Shown here: positions 1 through 8,651 of the stretch, piece after piece | Numbering within the stretch: the first letter of the stretch is position 1 | Layout of the letters: each line of letters starts with the position of its first letter | Source of the DNA: Thermoguttaceae bacterium | GTDB taxonomy: Bacteria > Planctomycetota > Planctomycetia > Pirellulales > Thermoguttaceae | Reading direction: 5' to 3' | DNA length: 64,000 nucleotides | NCBI GenBank assembly: GCA_025060325.1 | Contig: JANXBW010000003.1 | Span: 124,001 to 188,000, forward strand | Position numbers and translations under genes: made by a program | The notes under the pieces: model-generated | Databases searched by the model: none | What the model was told of the DNA's origin: nothing | Seen by the model: the letters and a program-made list of their open reading frames with translations, nothing else

Positions 1-1684
1 GCCGTTGGAATTGCCGGGCCACGGGGCGGGTGTCCGTCAACACCAGAACGCCATCTCCCCGGTCAAATGCCCGGAAAGTCACCTGGCCTTTTAAATCCTG
101 CCAGTAGCGAGCTGCCTCAATTGCTGGAGCGCCATAGTCGTCCGGGTTGCGTCCGTCGGCAAAGTCGAAATCGAAGTAATACGCCAGCCGCCGCAGGACA
201 TCCTCGCAAAATGGGTACACGTACCGCAGTGCCCATAGCGGCCGCTGGTTGACTAAACCGTAGGCTCCCGGATCGGCAAAGTAAGGTGAAAAGCGATCCA
301 TGCGCACACGACCAATCGCAAGCGGCGGAGCGAGATGAACAAGCGCGGGAATAAGTTTGGCAAGCCAAGCATATTCCTCCGGCGGTTCACCGGGGAAACC
401 ATAAAGAAAATTCCATTCCACCTCGACCGGGTGTTCCGAAAACCACTTGAGGGTTTGCAGGTTTTGAAGCCCTGTCGCCCCCTTATTGGCCAGGCGAAGG
501 ATCGGCGTACTGAAGGTTTCGATCCCCAGCTGAGCTGCCCCCAACCCGCTGGCTACAAGCTCTTCCACTTGTACACGTTTGAGATTGCACTTAAGTTCAT
601 AAACGAACTTAACGTCCAATTTTTGCTTCCGTAAAAGGGGGAGCAAGCTGTCGAAATACCGATAGTCAAAGATATTGTCCGCAGCACAAAGGCGATTGAC
701 GCCATAGCGGTTGACTAAATAAACAACTTCATCGACAACTCGCTCGGGGGATTTGCTCCGGAATGTGAGCCGGCTACCATTTAGACCACAGAACTTGCAG
801 TGATGTTTCTCCCCCCACCAGCAGCCGCGGGAGCTTTCGAAGAAAAGGAAAGGCCGTATTTCGCCCGCCAAAAGGCTCTTTTGTAGCCGACGAAAGTAGT
901 CGTCGAAGTCAGGGTAGGGAAGCTCATCAAGCTGCAGGACAACCGAAAGATCCACATCTTCGCAGCCTGAGTCGGGAACCTGTCGCAAACCATGGTGCTC
1001 TCGGGGGCCAGAATTCTGTGTTTTGTCTCCTGTGGGGATCTGCCCGATTACTCCCGGCGGAAGGGTAGTGAGCCTACCCTCGAGCAACTGCTCCACAAAC
1101 GGGCCAAAGGTAAGATCAGCTTCGCCCAGGAACACATAGTCAATCTCCGGGAAACATTCCCAAAGGGCTACGCCCATTTCGGCCTCGCAAGCGGCCCCAC
1201 CGAAAACGGTCTGAATGTGCGGATAAGCCGCCTTGAGCAACCGGGCCAGGCAAAGCGACGCAAGTGTTTGCTGAAAACAGACCGAAAAGCCGGCTATCTT
1301 CACCGTGGACCAATCGATGGCGGCCAGACAATGGCGGAGGAACCCGGAAACTTCTGCCGCGGCCGAGCGAAGCTCCGCTTCTTCCTCGCTGCCAAACTGG
1401 TCAGGTTTGCGTCTACGAAGCTCAGCAAAATAAGCTTCGGGCGGGGGGATGTCCTTGCCGAAGAATTCTTGCGCAAAAAGCCACTCGCCACCGAGCACAA
1501 AGGCAAAGCAGTCAGCTAGCCATTGGTACCGCTCGTAGCCCACCCGTTCGGCGAAGTCGAAGTTGAAGTATGCAATTTCGCACGGGATGCCCCGTTGCAA
1601 AAGCGCAGCTTTTAGCAAGCTTGGCCCCAGGTTAGGCCAGCGGAGGTTAGCAAAAGGCATGTTGACCAGCACGACCGGGGGCAC
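1..1684 (-). CDS. RiPP-maturation radical SAM C-methyltransferase (B12-dependent type), 3' end outside window
   Basis: Reads continuously leftward off the edge (about 560 codons seen). The N-terminal ~200 residues look like a cobalamin-binding Rossmann region (begins VLVNMPFANLRWPNLGPSLL; later VFGGAACEAEMG and VFLGEADL). The radical SAM core follows with a CX7CX2C cluster, CWWGEKHHCKFCGLNG, near 782-832, then DNIFDYRYF and AQLGIETFS. This Cys spacing and the SRGCWWG..HHC.FCGLNG block are typical of the family named RiPP maturation radical SAM C-methyltransferase, which methylates unactivated carbons of ribosomal peptides. Start: GTG at 1684 with GGAGAG about 5 nt upstream; ATG at 1660 is an alternative. 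It is divergent from the glycoside hydrolase at 2102. No convincing precursor peptide gene is visible beside it. Peptide modification is inferred from the family. Confidence 0.85.
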   Translation of the reverse strand, partial: MPPVVLVNMPFANLRWPNLGPSLLKAALLQRGIPCEIAYFNFDFAERVGYERYQWLADCFAFVLGGEWLFAQEFFGKDIPPPEAYFAELRRRKPDQFGSEEEAELRSAAAEVSGFLRHCLAAIDWSTVKIAGFSVCFQQTLASLCLARLLKAAYPHIQTVFGGAACEAEMGVALWECFPEIDYVFLGEADLTFGPFVEQLLEGRLTTLPPGVIGQIPTGDKTQNSGPREHHGLRQVPDSGCEDVDLSVVLQLDELPYPDFDDYFRRLQKSLLAGEIRPFLFFESSRGCWWGEKHHCKFCGLNGSRLTFRSKSPERVVDEVVYLVNRYGVNRLCAADNIFDYRYFDSLLPLLRKQKLDVKFVYELKCNLKRVQVEELVASGLGAAQLGIETFSTPILRLANKGATGLQNLQTLKWFSEHPVEVEWNFLYGFPGEPPEEYAWLAKLIPALVHLAPPLAIGRVRMDRFSPYFADPGAYGLVNQRPLWALRYVYPFCEDVLRRLAYYFDFDFADGRNPDDYGAPAIEAARYWQDLKGQVTFRAFDRGDGVLVLTDTRPVARQFQR

Positions 1685-2101
1685 CGCGATCTCTCCGCTT
1701 GCTACTTGCCATTTCGCAAGAGGCCAGCGTTGACTTGTTGCTTGAGTTGCACAGGGCTCATGGTGGTAGCCCCCTCTTGTGGGCCAGAGCTTTGTTGCTA
1801 GTTTTTTCGGAATGGGCGGCTCGTGGCCAAGTCACAGAGGGCAGCGAGGGCTCCGGAAAACATTCTCGATGGGCCAGCAAAGCGGGCCGTGGGTCGACTA
1901 CCCGCATGCGCGCGGTAAAAATTTGCTTGGGCACCGCTGAGGATGCGCAAAAGAGCGACGACCCGCGTGCGCGCGGTAAAAATCGATGGCAACTGATCGC
2001 CTGCCTCCTGCGCAATTCTTACACTGGCGGCCAGCGGGTTCTAGTCCCGATCGAGGATGAATAATCCTTAACCCTTAAGGCAATATCTAGGAGAGGCAAA
2101 A
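1685..2101. promoter_or_regulatory. Divergent intergenic region with two 61-bp-spaced near-palindromic repeats
   Basis: This gap separates the leftward radical SAM gene from the rightward glycoside hydrolase, so it should hold both promoters. Two near-identical copies of a partly palindromic motif (ACCCGCRTGCGCGCGGT followed by AAAAAT) start at about 1900 and 1961, 61 bp apart. They could be operator sites or a small dispersed repeat. Short leftward reading frames here, for example an 18-codon one ending just before the radical SAM gene (MSPVQLKQQVNAGLLRNGK), were considered as peptide precursors. None has a leader or core that I recognise. Confidence 0.4.
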
Positions 2102-4375
2102 GTGATCGCGATCCTCCCAGCAAGAGCCGTATCCCCGTTTACGATTCGCCCGGGAGCCGGAGTAATTTTTTGGGTAAGGCTTTTAGGAGTTTTTTTGGTA
2201 TGGAGCCTGGTCGGTGACCGTTCTTGGGCGCAAACCAAGGCTGAGCCAGGAACCCTGCCCCACAACCAGTTAACCGTGGTTGCCTCGGCGACTTCGGTGC
2301 CCCGCTTTACCCGGATAGAGTTTCGCGTCGTTGGGGCACCGCCACCTGCGGCAGACAAAGAGGGAGATACTGGTCAGTTGGTCATGGTGGTCCGCACGCC
2401 ATCTGGTCGATCGGTCAGGGTGCCGGCGTTCTGGTTCCAGCCGTACGAAAGGCGGAGTTTCCCCGGCCAGGGGGCCCGCTCGGATTGGTTCTACCCATCT
2501 GGTGACCCTGTTTGGCTGGTCCGTTTCTGTCCTTGGGAGACTGGCCGGCATGAGGGGTTTGCAGAGCTTCGAGCGGCCGATGGGACCACGCAGGTTTCGC
2601 AAACAATCTCCTTTGACTGCACCCCGTCGGACCGTCGCGGCTTTCTTCGAAAGTCACGGAAGGATCCACGGTTTTTCGAAACAAGCGACGGCCGGACCTT
2701 CTTCGCTATCGGGCAAAACCTGGCCTTTGTCGGTGGGTCGCAATACTTTAATTTGTGCAAGTTGGAAGAGACCCTTCCCCACATGGCCTCGGAGGGGGTT
2801 AATTACCTCCGCGTGTGGACATGCTGCGAAGACTGGGCCTTATGTATCGAAGGACGCAAGAGTGCGTGGACGCGGACTTGGCATTGGAAACTGCCGGTCG
2901 AGGAACTCCCCGGCGAAACTTCGTCCACAAAGGCCACGCGGTATGTAGTTATCGCTGGCCCAGCTGGGACTGAACGAATCGCGGATCCATCCTGGCCTGT
3001 GGCAGTGCGACCGGAAAGTCCGTACGTCTTGTCAGGTCGGATTCGTCCGGAAAAAGGTGCGGCAGTCGTCGTGGAAGTACCAAGTGCTGGCCGCAAGCAC
3101 CTGGTCGGCCCTTCCGAGCAAGGCGGTTGGGTAGATTTCCAGATTTCGTTTACCACAGGGCGGAATCAGCTTTGGCTTGGCCCGATTGTCTTCCGTTTGC
3201 AAAATGCGGGCAAAGCATATGTGGATGGACTGTCTTTGCGGGAGGTTAACACGGGCGGGAGGCTGGGGCCAGAACTATTGTGGGAGGCCAATGTCAACCG
3301 CCCCGCCCGGGGATTCTACAATCCCACCGACTGTGCGATGCTTGATTACGTGGTCGAATTAGCCGAAAGGCACGGCATTTACCTTCAACTTTGCATCCTC
3401 ACCCGCGATTTGTACATGTGGGCACTAAAGGATCCACAGTCGCCGGCTTATGAGCAGGCCATTCGGGACGCGATGAGATTTTTCCGTTACGCAATTGCCC
3501 GGTGGGGAAGTTCGCCTGCTGTGGCCGCTTGGGAATACTGGAATGAAATGGATCCCAATCTGCCCACGGATCGTTTTTACGAGGAGCTGGGGAGATTCTT
3601 CGAAGAGAACGATCCCTACAGCCATTTGCGGACCACCAGCACCTGGCATCCCTCACCGCGAGATATGAAGCATCCACGCTTGGATATCGCCGACATGCAC
3701 TTTTACCTTCGGCCCAGCGAAAAACGACTTCGGGATGAGGTCGAGGCGGTGCTCGACCGCGCGCGGCTACTGCGCCAAAATGCCCCGGGAAAGCCCGCGC
3801 TTTTGAGCGAATTTGGACTCGCTACAGAACAATGGGCGCTTTCCGCGCAAATGAAAGCGGATCGTGAGGCGGTTCATTTTCACAACGCACTTTGGGCTTC
3901 GGCCTTTACGGGGCTGTCGGGAACGGCGATGTTTTGGTGGTGGGAGGAACTTGACCGGCTTCAAGCTTATCGACACTACGGACCACTCGCTCGATTCCTA
4001 GAGGATATTCCCTGGCACAGCGGCGAGCTTCGGGCCTTCGATGACCTCCTGGCAGGTGGGACAGTTCGCCTTCTCGGTCTTCGAACGGATAGCGCCGCCT
4101 GGTGTTGGTTAATTAACCGTGACGCTACCTGGGTGGGCGCGATGGTCGACGGCCGGCGCCCAAACAAAATCAGCTCGGCCGAGCTGGTTGTGGACGGGCT
4201 TCGACCGGGAACTTACACGGTGCGGTGGTTCGATCCCTGGAAGGGTAGTTGGCTGGAAGCCCTGGCCGAGCGGGTCCAATCCGGCCCGAATGGTGTCCGG
4301 GTCCGGATCCCCGAATTTGTTCGCGACCTCGCCTGCCAGATCGCGCCAGTCGAACCGGCTGATTCAAAGCAGTGA
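2102..4375 (+). CDS. Secreted glycoside hydrolase-like protein (DUF5060-like domain plus TIM barrel)
   Basis: 757 aa. Starts at GTG with AGGAG about 8 nt upstream. Residues 1-44 form a signal peptide with a cleavage-like SWA-QT. Residues ~50-170 resemble the DUF5060 beta domain that precedes catalytic domains in many bacterial glycosidases. A (beta/alpha)8-type core follows (~190-660), with an inserted carbohydrate-binding-like beta module around 285-380. The clan-A acid/base motif is WEYWNEMD with Glu482 and the likely nucleophile is LLSEFG with Glu570, so both catalytic acids are present. A small C-terminal beta domain (~690-750) ends the protein. It probably cleaves polysaccharide in the periplasm or outside the cell; the substrate cannot be read from sequence. 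It stands alone, divergent from the radical SAM gene. Confidence 0.82.
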   Translation: MIAILPARAVSPFTIRPGAGVIFWVRLLGVFLVWSLVGDRSWAQTKAEPGTLPHNQLTVVASATSVPRFTRIEFRVVGAPPPAADKEGDTGQLVMVVRTPSGRSVRVPAFWFQPYERRSFPGQGARSDWFYPSGDPVWLVRFCPWETGRHEGFAELRAADGTTQVSQTISFDCTPSDRRGFLRKSRKDPRFFETSDGRTFFAIGQNLAFVGGSQYFNLCKLEETLPHMASEGVNYLRVWTCCEDWALCIEGRKSAWTRTWHWKLPVEELPGETSSTKATRYVVIAGPAGTERIADPSWPVAVRPESPYVLSGRIRPEKGAAVVVEVPSAGRKHLVGPSEQGGWVDFQISFTTGRNQLWLGPIVFRLQNAGKAYVDGLSLREVNTGGRLGPELLWEANVNRPARGFYNPTDCAMLDYVVELAERHGIYLQLCILTRDLYMWALKDPQSPAYEQAIRDAMRFFRYAIARWGSSPAVAAWEYWNEMDPNLPTDRFYEELGRFFEENDPYSHLRTTSTWHPSPRDMKHPRLDIADMHFYLRPSEKRLRDEVEAVLDRARLLRQNAPGKPALLSEFGLATEQWALSAQMKADREAVHFHNALWASAFTGLSGTAMFWWWEELDRLQAYRHYGPLARFLEDIPWHSGELRAFDDLLAGGTVRLLGLRTDSAAWCWLINRDATWVGAMVDGRRPNKISSAELVVDGLRPGTYTVRWFDPWKGSWLEALAERVQSGPNGVRVRIPEFVRDLACQIAPVEPADSKQ

Positions 4376-5530
4376 ACAAACCGGGTGGGAGGCGGTGAGC
4401 AGGAGTCGACACGCTCCGCCCAGTTGGTCGGTAATGGTAACTTCGACGAAGCACGCCGAGGTGCAAAGCGGGCCGAGCCGATTTTGGACGACACACTCTC
4501 GGCGGAAATTGAACCACTCCTTCCTCCACCCAAGTCAAATGGCATGCTCACGCCACCGAGTTTGCGTTACCCGGCAAGGCTTAGTTCCTCTAAGTTAAGA
4601 AGCTTTTCCCACCCCGGTGGGAAACCGTTGAGCAATTGGCACCTGTCGACTGTGATTCTCTCGGAGCTGAGGACGGGCGTCCCCTGCGAGAACTGTTGCC
4701 CAAAGAGCTAGGCTGCGCAAGGGCTTAACGTGGTGGGCGCCGTTCAGGAAGCGGTAGCAGGCGAAGCGTCGGGAAAACGCAAGCTTTGGACCTGTCTGTC
4801 AGCAGGCATTAGGAGACCTAAAAAGTCCACACTCCGAAACTGACAGGGCACAAGGCTTGGGTGCCGGCTACTGTGAGAAACACGCGGGGCTGAATCCGTC
4901 TGGTCAACGCACGAGCGGCCTTAGGGGGCATGTGTTGATCGGTACCCAACACTCTCCCAATCTGTGGAGCCGACAGGTGGTACTGTCTTCCCCGGCCGCA
5001 CCGCTGGAGGTAGCCCCCAACAAAGCCTTGGTGAATCCCCCCACGAGAGCCCGGTCTCAAAAATCTAATCGTTATTGTAGACAGAGTACCAACCATCCTC
5101 ACCTTTCATCCTCCCCCCAAAGGCCCGACCGATGGTGCGGTAACCGGGCCTGCGATAGGGAGTCTTTACAGAAAGGGCTTCCTCGCGACAGAGTGCCGGC
5201 GCTCTCAGCCCAGCCGAATACCCCATGACCGGCGGGCCCATGCCGCTGCGTGTCCAGCCAAACGGTCAGTTGGCTTCATCAACACCGTCGCCCCCGCATC
5301 CGCTTGCAAGTCCCGCCCAGCTATCGACACGAACGCCGGCCCCCCGAGTTACCCCCGCATCGGTTGCAAGCGCCCACTTTGACACGGTGAGAGCACCACG
5401 GCCAAACTGTCGACGCCGCCTCCGCTTCGAGCATCGTGCCGCGCTCGACCAGCCCTTCCTTCCCCTTGCTTACGTTCTGATCCCCTACAAATTCCTAGAT
5501 GCCTTACTTGAGAGACGCTGTTAGAAGGGC
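4376..5530. other. Long intergenic stretch without a recognised gene
   Basis: About 1.15 kb follows the glycoside hydrolase. A perfect 9-bp inverted repeat (TTTCCCACC / GGTGGGAAA) lies at 4605-4624 with a 2-nt gap; it lacks a T tract and may be a protein site or a weak stem. Two imperfect direct repeats built on CCCCCGCATC..TTGCAAG lie near 5287 and 5350. The short reading frames have no recognisable domain, signal peptide or ribosome binding site. Confidence 0.4.
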
Positions 5531-5532
5531 TA

Positions 5533-5658
5533 AATAGCTCCACACGGGAAGGATAGCGCAAGCAGCCGAACTTGATCTCGACAAATAAGAAGGCGCGACC
5601 CCCTTTATGAGTTCGATTAGGAAGTCGCGTAGCGTTACACTTCTGATGTGGAGCTATT
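5533..5658 (+). mobile_element. 126-bp MITE, copy 1 (TA-flanked)
   Basis: First of three copies of the same non-coding element, each exactly 126 bp. Terminal inverted repeats of about 27 bp begin AATAGCTCCACA and end TGTGGAGCTATT; the outer 12 bp are perfect and the inner part imperfect. TA dinucleotides flank both ends (5531-5532 and 5659-5660), as expected for a TA target duplication of the IS630/Tc1-mariner type. The interior matches the reverse complements of the copies at 8258 and 37537, including a GCGCAAGCA and an AACTTGATCTCG-like block. It has no coding capacity, so it must move in trans. Confidence 0.85.
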
Positions 5659-5917
5659 TAGTGGCATATGCTCGGATCGCAAGACAATTGGACAAAAAGA
5701 TATCGTTCGGGAAGTGGAGGCAGACGCGGTCACTCTGGCGGAATGGGTGGTCAACAGGTTCATCAACGATGCGGAGAATCTTGCCGTTCCGGAAATTGTC
5801 AATGTCCTTCAGTTTGATCAGTGGCGAGCGGAGGACAAGCCGGGCTTCTTCTTAATACTTCGGCCACGCAAGGCAAAGCCGGACAAATTCCACGCCCTTT
5901 TTGCCGGAAGCATGTAG
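5648..5917 (+). pseudogene. Possible 3' gene fragment fused to the MITE end
   Basis: An 89-codon frame opens with GTG inside the right terminal repeat of the MITE and runs to TAG at 5917. Its residues beyond the MITE look like genuine protein (EVEADAVTLAEWVVNRF; EIVNVLQFDQWRAEDKPGFF; LILRPRKAKPDKFHALF), with the amphipathic pattern of a coding tail. No matching 5' part is seen left of the MITE and there is no ribosome binding site. It may be the remnant of a gene truncated by insertion. I do not recognise the family, and it could be a chance frame. Confidence 0.3.
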
Positions 5918-5983
5918 GCTCCTTGCGCGCCGGCCCCCCAAGGCCGCGCGGACAGTAAGCGCTACGGCCGGTGGTGGCATGAA

Positions 5984-6607
5984 CTACGGGGTGGCAAGTT
6001 CTAGGGTGAAAAGCTCTTCGGGTTTGATCCGCGCGATTTGGCGGGCCAAGTCGTCGAGCTTTTTGTCCACTGGCTGCGCACCATGCGGCCTTCCCGATTG
6101 GGGCGCGCTTTGGTTTGCCGTCTTGACGATTAGGTCAACTACCTCCCTGCGAACCGTGACCACCGCCTTGCGTCCGGTGGGAAGGTGAGTCAGCTTGACC
6201 GCGGGAATTTCGGCCAACTCCCAAGCGATATTGCGTTTGCCCCAAGTGGCCCCGGTGGCAAGTTGAACACCGTCCAAAAAACAGGCGGCCGGCGGCTTTT
6301 CAAAAGGGCCGAGGCAGTAGACTTCGACATCGAAGTACCCCGCAGCGTCGACCGCTTTTCGCGCTGCCTCCCCGAGGCGGAAACCTAGCACCACCCAAGG
6401 ACCAAGGTGGCCGTGAAATTGGACGAGCACCGGAAGCCACGGGGGATCCTCGGGTTTTGGTTCATAATGCGGTTGCGGCAAAACTGCCATGGAGGCTCTA
6501 TCCTCTGTAAACATTCCCTGAGCTTGTCTGTCAACTGACCTCGCCAGAGTCCACAAAGACCCGACGACCAAAAGGATAACGAGCCCAATCCGGTGTTTTA
6601 AAAACAT
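5984..6607 (-). CDS. Exported FmdE-domain protein
   Basis: 207 aa. I choose ATG at 6607 because AGGAGG lies 7 nt upstream (6615-6620). An uncleaved anchor or signal peptide (MFLKHRIGLVILLVVGSLW) is followed by an FmdE-type domain (PF02663): the diagnostic block FHGHLGPWVVLGFRLGEAA at ~66-84, then DVEVYCLGPFEKPPAACFLDGVQ with the conserved Cys and LATGATWGKRNI. FmdE was named from formylmethanofuran dehydrogenase operons, and related proteins occur as stand-alone metal- or cofactor-associated domains. Export is unusual for a C1 dehydrogenase subunit, so a separate role is likely. No dehydrogenase genes lie nearby. Confidence 0.8.
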   Translation of the reverse strand: MFLKHRIGLVILLVVGSLWTLARSVDRQAQGMFTEDRASMAVLPQPHYEPKPEDPPWLPVLVQFHGHLGPWVVLGFRLGEAARKAVDAAGYFDVEVYCLGPFEKPPAACFLDGVQLATGATWGKRNIAWELAEIPAVKLTHLPTGRKAVVTVRREVVDLIVKTANQSAPQSGRPHGAQPVDKKLDDLARQIARIKPEELFTLELATP

Positions 6608-7866
6608 GAGCAATCCTCCTGCCGGACCAGTTTTCTAGCTGGCAGCTTAATAGCCCCCATACACTATAAATCGCCCTCGCTGGTTTCGCACTCAGCCTTA
6701 TCACGACGAAGGGTTGTCCGGTGAGTGGCTCCGCAGCACAAGCGCGGCCCTCAACTGGCGAAGTACTTGCACTTTTGAAAATGGCGCTTGTTGACGATGC
6801 GATTCGTAAGCCAGCGATCTAAATCGAATTTAGTGGGAACTCCTTATTGGGTCGGGGTGACCGAGGCGGGCAAGATCGCCTTCTAGCCAGCCCGGAAAAG
6901 CTCCGCCATATGCCCCGAAACCGGAACCTCGTATGGGAGAAACCGTTGTGCAAACACATCTCCCCTGCCATGGAGCAAGCAATGTTGCTACCCTCGGAAT
7001 TTGTTATCCTCGGTCAGCCGCTGCGGATTGAGCGTCTCACTACTTACCTTGCAAAGCATTCTTAACGCATAGATGTGTGCGGGGCAACCGGACGGAATCG
7101 TCTGCGTAAGAAATGGCCTGTCGGAGATTCACCTGTATCGCCTCGGCGAATTGCCTCTCCATTGTAAAGCATGGGATTGCCATCTTATAAGTCAGTCTGG
7201 CAGGTGATGTGGTGAGCTCTAAGTCGGGCAGATTCACAAACGATCATCCCGTTTGGCCTGAGCAATAAACAACCTTTATTGGATCACCACAGTCGAAAGT
7301 CCTGCAATCCGAGGACGAAATGAACGTCCCTCGCTCTTGAACGGAAGCTTCGGCCACACTAGTTCGATAGCCCTCATGGCTTTACGAGAAATGACAGAAT
7401 TCCAGTACGCTTACACAATGGCTCCGATTGTCAGTTTGCAACTTTGGGCGTCTATCGCATAGAAGACCACAATGACATACCATGATGCTAATAAAGCGCA
7501 AAAACGTAGCATTGGCATCCAATACACAAACCAAAGTTAGTTACCAGCCAGAAGCCCGTGTCGCTCCAGCGTAAAGTAAATCATATATTCGTGCTTCAGA
7601 ACCTGTGACAAATTCCTTGGCGCAACGCTCAACTGAGATCCTTATCTCCGGGGAGAATATGACCAATGAGGGTTAGTTCTGGCAAATATGCTGAAGCACC
7701 GATTCTTGCTGCAGGCGCCATCGCACTAGGCTGCCTACTAAAGAACTGGGCACGGGAAGACTAGGGCTAGGATCGTAACTTGATGTTGCCAAATAAGAAG
7801 GGCTGGGGCCTAAGGTCGGGAACAGATATTTGGAAAAAAGCCAAGACCTTCGGGGTCAATCTACGG
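6608..7866. other. Gene-poor region
   Basis: About 1.25 kb upstream of the FmdE-like gene with no frame that has a plausible start site, domain or codon pattern. The first 150 bp should carry the FmdE-like promoter. The right end runs into the decayed transposase at ~7868. I see no RNA gene or repeat here. Confidence 0.4.
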
Positions 7867-7867
7867 A

Positions 7868-8235
7868 AGGCGCCAACACCCGCCTTTTGCCCGAAGACCG
7901 CAAGATCTGTCTCAGGGTCCTCCGTCGCTACCGCCAGGTGCACATGTTCTTCCGCTCCTTTTGCTAGAGCCCAGATGCGGCAACCGGAGGAACTTGATCG
8001 GCCATTAACGCCGGCAAACACGGAAGGAACTGGTGGTGGGCCAGCGGGCGCCTTCAGGTCAGTCCCAACGCCATCTTCCGGGTTAAGAAAGCCTAGTGCC
8101 AAGAGGAGGAGGCAGACGCCTTGGAGAGTTGGCCAAAAGGTGCCGGATTTTTCCGGTGTAGGTCTCTCGGGTAGAGGGCCGGCGGGTGAAGAAGACGCTC
8201 CGCGATTTTGGGCTGGTCCGGTGGCGGTGGACCTG
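7868..8235 (+). pseudogene. Decayed transposase remnant, copy A
   Basis: The plus strand encodes fragments of a helix-turn-helix protein in broken frames: RLLPEDRKICLRVLRRYRQV, stop codons, then SGRLQVSPNAIFRVKKA. The same segments occur on the minus strand at about 24500-24885 (CRLPEEGQIGLQIVRRDREV and HFQISSSTIFRVN). DNA similarity between the two loci is clear over several blocks, with about 50 bp extra in copy A. The shape (R..R..RE.QLALVLLLLQAG..SRWI...FQIS.STIFRV) fits the N-terminal HTH of IS630-like transposases, though the catalytic domain is not recognisable. It ends 22 bp before the MITE at 8258. Confidence 0.55.
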
Positions 8236-8257
8236 TGCGGTGCTGGCGCTGCTTGTA

Positions 8258-8383
8258 AATAGCTCCACAACGGAAGTGTCGCGCTTGCGGGGCTGCTGGT
8301 AAGAGTCATAGAGAGCGCCCACGCTTTTTACCTCGCGAGAGCAAGTTCAGGTGCTTGCGCTGCCCTTCCCTTGTGGAGCTATT
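8258..8383 (-). mobile_element. 126-bp MITE, copy 2
   Basis: Second copy of the 126-bp element, in the opposite orientation to copy 1. Left end AATAGCTCCACAACGGAAG, right end TTGTGGAGCTATT. The left flank is TA (8256-8257); the right flank is CA (8384-8385), the only one of six ends in the window without TA, consistent with a single substitution. It lies beside the transposase remnant, so the two could belong to one decayed element or have met by chance. Confidence 0.85.
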
Positions 8384-8651
8384 CAAAAGCCAGGAAGGAT
8401 GGGATCAAAACGCTAGGACGACAAAGTCAAAACTATCGGAAGTTTCCGGTGTTGTTGCAGTTTGGTGCTTTGCTGGGCGCCGGAAAAACAGGGACTTAGT
8501 ACACGGCTTTTTCCTAAGCAAGATTGACTTTTCTTGCTTGGACTGCACGTTGTCTGCGTCACCGTTTAGGTCAAAGGTATTTAGGGAACGCCGACCTTGT
8601 CCCAAGGCCGATTTGCGTGGCGCCGCCATGCGAAGCGCTCATGACAAGTGG

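Noticed and set aside
992-1519. 175-codon rightward frame
   Set aside because: Antisense to the radical SAM gene, which has clear family motifs throughout; no ribosome site or domain.
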